Source: Pseudisothecium myosuroides (Eukaryota > Streptophyta > Bryopsida > Hypnales > Lembophyllaceae). From it: a DNA stretch of 64,000 bases. The position numbers were made by a program, and so were the translations under genes. Positions within the stretch are counted from its first letter, which is position 1. Every line of letters begins with the position of its first letter. Below the pieces are notes generated by a model. The model worked only from the letters and a program-made list of their open reading frames with translations. It searched no databases and was not told the DNA's origin. Positions 57,418 to 64,000 of this stretch are shown here, one piece after another. The stretch is taken from positions 4,588,001 through 4,652,000 of the forward strand of contig OX637293.1 of assembly GCA_951799445.1 (NCBI GenBank), given 5' to 3'.

Positions 57418-58907
57418 CCAACCAATTTATAACGTATACCTGGTGTACCTTGGCCCAATGTCCCAGGGACATTTGGGGTTCCGCCTCCAGTCCAGGAGAG
57501 AAATTTTTTGAGCCTTCGCCCACACCTGTCGGCCCCAAGTTTGTCCACCCTAACCAAAAAAAAATCCTCGGTCCACCCTCCCTCCAACAATTTATGGAAT
57601 CACCTACCTGGCCGATGCATGGCCAGTGGCCCTTTTTTTACTTTTTGAAAAGTGCTAGAATGGCAATCACTTAAAATTTGGTAAAACATTGTATTTCTAC
57701 ATTCATCCATCTTTTGGACCAAAAAACACTTTTAAATCATATTCAAATACTTTTTCATCCAAATTTGGCAACTTCATCAACATTTTTAATAGAAATGGAA
57801 AAATTCGGGCAAAAAAAGGTTACTTTTATTTGGCAAAAAGAAGACATTTATTTTAAAATGGTGCAATCTGGCCCTATGGTGCCAAAAAAAAGGCTAATGG
57901 CCACCCCGCATGAAGCTGCCAAAATATGGTGGAGGCCCTTAGAAGTGCACTCCTTCTTAGAATATGTGAGGACTTGCAATAACGTCCTATTTATTGGGGG
58001 GCTATTTACTTGGTCGAATGGATTACCGTACACATAGGTCAATTTTGACACCTTGTTGCCAAAATAGTTTACTTTTTGCAGTTTGGACAGTTTGGCAACT
58101 TGATTTGGGATTCTTGACTTTTGGCACTTTGCTTCTTCTAATTGTTAGACACTCCTAATTTGCAATTGGTTTTTTCTATTCATGCTTAAATGTGTTTTTT
58201 TTTCTGAATTTTCTCAAGAATAATGCTTGGTTATCCAGAATTAGCAACAATGAATTTTTTTCAGATTTTCAAAAATAATTGTACAAATTTTTTAAATTTT
58301 AGACACGATCCAAATTTTCCTTATTTATTTCCAAAATTGTACATGAATGGTATAAGACATGGTGTTTTTTAAAATAAAGGTAATTGTTAGTATTTTTGGG
58401 CACCCTATTGGTATTTATAATTTCTCGTTTGAGTTCTTTAAATGTACCCTCTATTACTTATAAGTAATTTTTTACCACTCCTTTGGAATTGTCAAAGTGC
58501 ATAGCAAATCTATCAGCCTTTTTTAATACATATGCAAGTTTTTTTGGAGTTCTAAGAAAAAATTGACAAAAGATAAAGTAATTCCAAATCATGGTGTACA
58601 AAATCGAGTTTTAGACATAGCTAACTTTGAAATTAATTTTATTTCATGTCACAACTAACTTTTTCTTCAAACTTCCATGAAAATGTGTAGTATATTGCAC
58701 ACTACAACTTTCATATATCCACTTTCGGACTTTGTCCATGGACGCTTATGATATAGTTGTTAAAATAAAGACATATCAAATTTGTACTTCATTTTATTAG
58801 TGGTTGTAGTTTGAGAAATTTTCAATTCTCAATATTTTTTTACATACAATACACCTTTGGCAATGACCTTCAAGTCAAATTTCACTATGAAGCTAACTAT
58901 ATACTAT

Positions 58908-58941
<34 letters not shown>

Positions 58942-59321
58942 ACCTTGATATTTTTCACTTGTAAAAAAATGTACTTTCTATTGATTAATGAATTTTTCAT
59001 AAAGTTTGATGGAGAAATCAAATAAAAAATTGTAATTCTTCAAGGTAAAAGGTGGCAATAGAAGTGTATCAAATTATAATGTATACTTGCCAACAGAACA
59101 AGAACAAGGCCTTTTGCATCCAGTTCTTTCACCAATTTATCACTTATCAGTTTCACGACCTCGATCAATCTGCACACATTCAAGTAAGTATGAAATTCAA
59201 TGGCCTGAGTACTAACATGGCATTTCCACAACATTTTGGGAGTGTTGCTCAATGGACAGCAAATACAGAACCCATTGTACATTCATCCGATATTTTGTTA
59301 TACTTGGCGCATTCACGTTGA
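57418..59321. other. AT-rich intergenic sequence with a (TA)n run
   Basis: A TA microsatellite lies at about 58,914-58,940. Open frames (for example 57,678-58,037) carry no recognisable domain. Confidence 0.45.
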
Positions 59322-59404
59322 GACTATGCGTTCTGAAATTTATACCTGTCCTAGAAATGGAAAAATAGTATATCAAATACTGCCATTTTAACAAAAATTC
59401 CCAT
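59322..59404 (-). mobile_element. Diverged half-copy of the pol-inserted MITE
   Basis: Read on the minus strand: tatgggaatttttgttaaaa, then tctaggacaggtataaattt, then cagaacg, matching the outer half of the MITE at 36,699-36,891. A TA follows the terminus at 59,404-59,405. The other half is absent or unrecognisable. Confidence 0.65.
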
Positions 59405-59891
59405 ATTTCTCTCCATGTTCTTGAGGCTCACGCTACCCATTCAGATACCCATCGTCAAGGGGGCAGCTTGAGCCATCTCAAATGCCAATTCCGTTGGAAA
59501 AGCATGACCAAATCATGCAGGTACCTGCTGAACCAAGGCTGCATCAAGCCTTTTTGTGACTTTGTTGACGTGCATACTAGACCCACGCATTGAACAATTT
59601 AATTTTCCTTGAAGGACTAGAGAATATCTTGAAGGTTGCAGAACAAGAGAAGGATATTGGCAACAACGGTGGGATCGATCTTTATAACTTATATGCCCAC
59701 TACATCGATTGATGAAGCCAAGGGGCCGGAGAAGATCGAGAATCTGCACACTCACGATAGCAATGAAATCTACGAAATGGCTGTGAAGAATCTAATATTG
59801 TTCTCAATTTGAATTGATCCTAACTCCTAAATTGATCTCTGTTACCAACAACTCATTTATTCATGACCTTTGTTGACCTTATGAGCTAAAG

Positions 59892-60224
59892 GTAAGGTAG
59901 GGGGTTCTAAAAGTGCTCAGGCTCTAAAATTGCCCACTTCCTCAAACATACACTATTTATACATGTTGTTTTTTTTGTTGTACCATCAATGTGCAAATAG
60001 TGTACATTTGAAGAGATGGGCGATTTTAGAGCCCTATGCCATTTCAACTTCAAAAATTTATAACTAATTCCAAAAAGCTTGAAAAAATATGAAACAACTT
60101 GTGTTAGATGTCAAATTTATTTGTCTTTCAAGGAAATTTTATTGAAAAATATTTCAAGAAGTTTCATTTTTCCAAATTTAGGTTTCACCTCTGAGATGGG
60201 CGCTTTATGGACCTCCTACCTTAC
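59892..60224. mobile_element. MITE family with TAAGGTAG ends, copy 3, 333 bp
   Basis: The left end gtaaggtagggggttctaaa pairs with the right end (reverse complement gtaaggtaggaggtccataa). The interior has a second inverted pair (gctctaaaattgccca and tgggcgattttagagc). Assigned to the family by its ends; the interior is more diverged. Confidence 0.6.
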
Positions 60225-61212
60225 AAGCAAGAGGTGTATGCATGACTTCACTAATAAAATGTCTATGGCCGTTGACCTTTGAATGGTAGTTGGTTTTTTT
60301 ACTAGCTCTTCTAGTGTTGTGGTATACAATCTCCAATTTTTTATGAATACACAAGAAAAACATGTAGTCACAATAGTTAATATTAAGAGATTTCAATTGG
60401 TTCTTGTAGTCATAGCTCTATAATTCTTACAAAAATCACACTCCAACATATTTGGGATACTTAAAAGTGATGCTCATAGTGCCCATTGCCTTAATGTAGA
60501 AAACCATTGCAATAGAACTTAAGACTAAATTTGAGCAAACTGTGATTTTGATTATTAACATCAACCGTTAACACCATGTCGTGAGATATATATCTGTTGA
60601 ATTGGTTTCAGTAAATTGGATTATTGGATTACCTCTATGGAAAAATAATTAGAAATGAGCAAAGAAAAGCTCAGCCTCCGGAACACCACCAAAATTGAAT
60701 AATTTAAAATCAAAACCAAACAAAATTGTTCTTGTAGTGAAAAATTGAATAATATTTCCAAAAAAAAAAGAACAAATTTTAAGCTCATCCCTTGTCTTAG
60801 GTTGTGTTCAATCCAATCCAATCCTAGAGCCCTATTAGCCTTGAGGGCATTTCAATCAAGGACAAAATATCCAACATCAACTTTGGAGTTTAAATATCAA
60901 GTATGTATGTTTACATTATAGAGAAGTATTATTTAACTCAAAGAAATAGGATCCTGAAATTTTTGTATTAATATGTTATCTATAATTAAAAATAACTATA
61001 CTTGTTTTCAAACAGCTGCAAAAGTCTCACTTTGAAACTAATATTTTATTCCACATTGAGAAATTATTCTACTCACTTAGTGCTACAAACAATTGAGCAT
61101 TGCACTTCATTTTATAAAACTTAGATAATAAATTTGACTAAGCCCTTTTGTTTATATTGAGATGAGGTTATCAAATCCCTTGGTAGTATCTATTGGATAA
61201 CTCTATTGTTTC
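60225..61212. other. AT-rich intergenic sequence, nothing recognised
   Basis: No motif-bearing frame and no repeat structure seen. Confidence 0.45.
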
Positions 61213-61995
61213 CTTCTACACACTTAAAATGATGTGCCACAAGAAACTCACCTACTTCTAGTGGTAACTAAGTTGCCCTTAACATTCTTCTTGTCAACCA
61301 TGTTTGAAGTCCATTCTTGCTTGCCATCCTTGCTGTGGTCCTTTACGTCATCAAAGAGACTCCTGGTGACACTCTTAGAAGAAGAAAACCTCCTTGTTTT
61401 CCTATGGTATGGTTGCAAACCATCCTCATGGACAGCAATTGGCAACTCTCCTTGACCTCCAAATGCTACTCTACTCGCATCACCAATGTAAACATTGAAA
61501 GCTTTCAATATTGCAAAGGAGAACAGAACAACTCCCAAGTGCTTAAAATGGTCTTGCATGAGCCTCTCCAATCCAAAGACCACCTGATACCTCAAATTCC
61601 CTAAAAATCCTAAGAATGCTCCATAACCCCATGCTCTTCTGTTCTTCTGCTCTTTTGGAAAACAGAGCTTGAGCAGACACGTTTTTGCCTCTAGTCAAAG
61701 GCATAACATTAGGTAAAGCTCCAATCACCAAGCCAAACAGACCAAGCTCACCAGCTTTGTAAACAAAACTCAAAACCCTCTTTGCCATGTCGAATTCTCA
61801 GAGAGGAAAGCTCTTGTCAAACACACGAATAGGAAGCTTTTGAAGGGCATTTTGAAACTTGTAAGTCCTTGAAAATTGAAACATAAGATTGCTGGGGGCT
61901 CGAGCCCAATTCGTACATGTTGTGCTTGCAACTATTGTCAATACATTCACAAGAACAACGTCCCACTCTTCCTTCAAATCTCTTCTGTGTTTCAA
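61213..61995 (-). pseudogene. RETICULATA-related (DUF3411) pseudogene
   Basis: Read on the minus strand: KHRRDLKEEWDVVLVNVL, then a KSFPL / EFDMAKRVLSFVYKAGELG block aligning with the family's FPLxQRxxxxxYKGxxFxxVG region, then YGAFLGFLGNLRYQVVFGLE. The family is made of chloroplast-envelope membrane proteins affecting leaf mesophyll. An in-frame TGA splits PL from EF (about 61,800) and a frameshift lies just before YGAFLG (about 61,625). The 3' half is very similar to the plus-strand fragment at 22,900-23,310. Retains more of the gene than that copy but is not functional as read. Confidence 0.68.
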
Positions 61996-62297
61996 CTCCC
62001 TCCCTAAAACCAGAAATTAATTAACAAATATGAAGTGAGACCTACTCCTTCCCATCCTAAAAATAATTGGATGAAGTTATCTCCAGTGACCAACATTGGC
62101 ATAAAAAAGGTAAAAATGGATAAATAGCACATAAATTGAAGGCTGTGTGGATCCTCAGACATACATGAAATGGAATGGAGATGAACTAAGCTTATGTGAA
62201 CAACTAGTAACTTAGTAAGTTTTGAAACCTATACATCAAGCGGTGCCTATTGACATATCAATTGACAGAGGATCAGAGGCAAGCTAAGTGGGAGAGA

Positions 62298-63237
62298 TTA
62301 ACCCCTAAAGGTTCAAATACCGTTTTTTGACAACATAGCAATTTTGGGCAGCTCATTACAAGTGGAGTTTTAATTTTTTTTCTTTGAAATTTTCACACAA
62401 GATGTGCCTGAGGAGTAGCTTTAAGGCCAAACAATTTTCATAACTTTTGACTACATGGTTAAAAAGTTATTGTATGATATGTAATTTTCCGTGCGTGGCG
62501 GGCAGCCCAGGCAGCTCAAAAAATTCTTTAAAAATCATTTTTTTTAAATTTAAAAAAAAAATTGGTTCTTTAGATTTATATGTACGTGGAAAGATTTAAA
62601 TCATTCCATTTGGATTAATGAGTCAAAAGTTATGAGGATTCTTAGTTTGAGGGTAGTTATGGAATCTCTACTCTAAAATAAACTTTGAAGTCCTTTATTT
62701 AACTCAATTTCCAATATTTTTGAAAAAAAATAAAAACATTGGATGTAGATTATTTATTACAACATTACAACCGTTGGGATTGGCATTTTTCAATTCCATA
62801 AATAAATTCTTAACAATTTAGTATTTTGAATCATTCTCTATTTCTTTCTACTTACTATTTTTTTCCTATATGTTGTGCAATTTCAAATGATCCGAAAATT
62901 TTCAAGCATGTAGCCAACTTGCCTAGAAGAATGAATCCAAAGAGTAACCACCATTTTGGGCATTTTTTCATACAAATGTGACCTTGTGAAGTGCAGCTGC
63001 CCGGATTTTTGCAGGGACAAAAAAAGGTTTTTTGTCAATTCAAACGCTAATATCTTCCAATCCGCACGGTGGAAAATTCTGAAATTTTTTCCACATCTTC
63101 TCAAACCAGTGTTCTATAAGATCTTACGGTTACATGTGTCCAAAAATGTTTTATTTCTAAAGTTTGGTACTTGTATTAGAAATGGCAGTTTTGGAGCGGT
63201 TTTGGTGAAAACATAGTCTCAGACCTTTAGGGGTTAA
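62298..63237 (+). mobile_element. TTAA-flanked element, family P2 copy 2 (piggyBac-like)
   Basis: The 932 bp body (62302-63233) has ends cccctaaaggttc and gacctttagggg and TTAA on both sides. Highly similar along its length to 20,369-21,301 in the same orientation. Confidence 0.75.
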
Positions 63238-63686
63238 AGAAGAAAAAAGCATATATTTAAAGGAACATTAAATGTGGCATGTAGTTCTACGAGCAGTGTT
63301 TTTTTTAGCAATTTAATGCCCAATTGACTCAAAAAAATAGGCAGCTTCAAGTCTTAAAAAAGAAGAAGATAAATGTGTATGAAATGCCAAACTGTAATCA
63401 AGGCCCTGCACGTTGCTACCACAATGTTTCCAAAAACTCTTTTCATCCATCGTGAAGAGCCAGTACATATAAAAATTGCATACAAAAATTGCACATTCAA
63501 AATTGTTGTCTTTCAATTCAAGCCCCCCAGAATGAAGAAGCCACAAAACTCAAAACTTTCTAGAAAGAAAGGTCTCATAACTGGTGGTCCGAAAGCAAAA
63601 AATAAATCTGAGTTGCTGTGATCACAGCAATTGCACATTCAAAATTGGTGATCACAGCAATCTCAGATTGCTGTCATCGGTTGCTG
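63238..63686. other. Intergenic sequence downstream of the edge gene
   Basis: Short repeats of gattgctgtcatcgg and gatcacagcaat lie just outside the stop codon. Otherwise unremarkable. Confidence 0.4.
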
Positions 63687-64000
63687 TCATCGGTCAATGC
63701 TGATAAGGTGATGCATATCTTGTACAGCAGTATGACACCACCACCACCCACGGCTCCAATAAACATATAAGGTGGTGCATATCTCGTACAGCAGTATGAC
63801 ACCACCACCACCCATGGCTCCTATAATCAAATATCTTTGGTGATTGTTGGTCACCATTACTGCAAGTGCACCGCAGATGTAGGCAGCAATACACAACACT
63901 AAGGCCACTCCCAAGTAAATCCGGATGCGCCTTAGCCGGCGGACATTTTCAATGCAGAGCTCGGCCAACAAATCAATATCATCAACGGCAACATTGTTAG
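63687..64000 (-). CDS. 3' end of a two-helix membrane protein gene, cut by the window edge
   Basis: Open to the right edge (NNVAVDDIDLLAELCIENV is the first readable part). A basic stretch (RRLRRIR) precedes helix 1 (IYLGVALVLCIAAYICGALA); a short NNHQR loop and helix 2 (YLIIGAMGGGGVILLYEICT) follow. After about residue 85 the protein changes to SRGWWWCHTAVQ because a 64 bp tandem duplication (63,705-63,768 and 63,769-63,832) repeats helix 2 DNA in another frame. The stop is TGA at 63,687-63,689. I do not recognise the family. It may be an exon of a live gene or a fragment. Confidence 0.5.
   Translation of the reverse strand, partial: NNVAVDDIDLLAELCIENVRRLRRIRIYLGVALVLCIAAYICGALAVMVTNNHQRYLIIGAMGGGGVILLYEICTTLYVYWSRGWWWCHTAVQDMHHLISIDR
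63705..63832. repeat. 64 bp tandem duplication
   Basis: Two copies, starting aaggtgatgcatatcttg and aaggtggtgcatatctcg, share gtacagcagtatgacaccac. Because 64 is not a multiple of three, the second copy is read in another frame. Confidence 0.85.

Noticed and set aside
58914..58940. TA run as a replication origin or regulatory site
   Set aside because: It is an ordinary dinucleotide microsatellite with no supporting context.
1..64000. tRNA, rRNA or CRISPR features
   Set aside because: None could be recognised by eye. The only tRNA-like match is the 18 bp retrotransposon primer site; a covariance-model scan would be needed to exclude degenerate tRNA-derived repeats.

Overview
This is plant nuclear DNA: AT-rich, with GT-AG introns, L1-type LINEs, a Ty3/gypsy element and Stowaway- and CACTA-type MITEs. 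The species cannot be named from the sequence. Dense nested repeats around one compact gene suggest a large, repeat-rich land-plant genome, possibly a fern, lycophyte or gymnosperm; that placement is a guess.

Left part (1-18.6 kb). Positions 1-11 kb are intergenic: a Stowaway MITE, a 5'-truncated LINE sitting inside another MITE, a ~210 bp dispersed repeat and three ~932 bp elements with short terminal inverted repeats flanked by TTAA or TTAT. The only intact gene found runs from 11,810 to 18,597 (+). It has 11 exons joining in phase into 790 codons and encodes a cytoplasmic receptor-like kinase with an N-terminal universal-stress-protein-like domain, an Asn run and a complete kinase domain.

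Middle part (18.6-51 kb). More TTAA elements and MITEs and a RETICULATA-like fragment precede a nested stack of mobile elements that can be unpicked by target-site duplications (TSDs). One arm of a ~550 bp inverted repeat was hit by LINE A (19 bp TSD). LINE A was hit by LINE B (11 bp TSD). LINE B was hit within ORF1 by a 13.7 kb Ty3/gypsy retrotransposon (5 bp TSD, LTRs nearly identical). The pol gene of that element was hit by a 193 bp MITE (TA). The loop of the inverted repeat holds a sixth TTAA-flanked element. LINE ORFs and the gypsy element all lie on the minus strand.

Right part (51-64 kb). A decayed vacuolar-iron-transporter-like exon, several MITEs, tandem repeats, a second RETICULATA-like pseudogene (opposite strand to the first), another TTAA element and, at the right edge, the 3' end of a two-helix membrane-protein gene that continues outside the window. 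Apart from the kinase gene and perhaps this last one, the window is repeats and gene debris.
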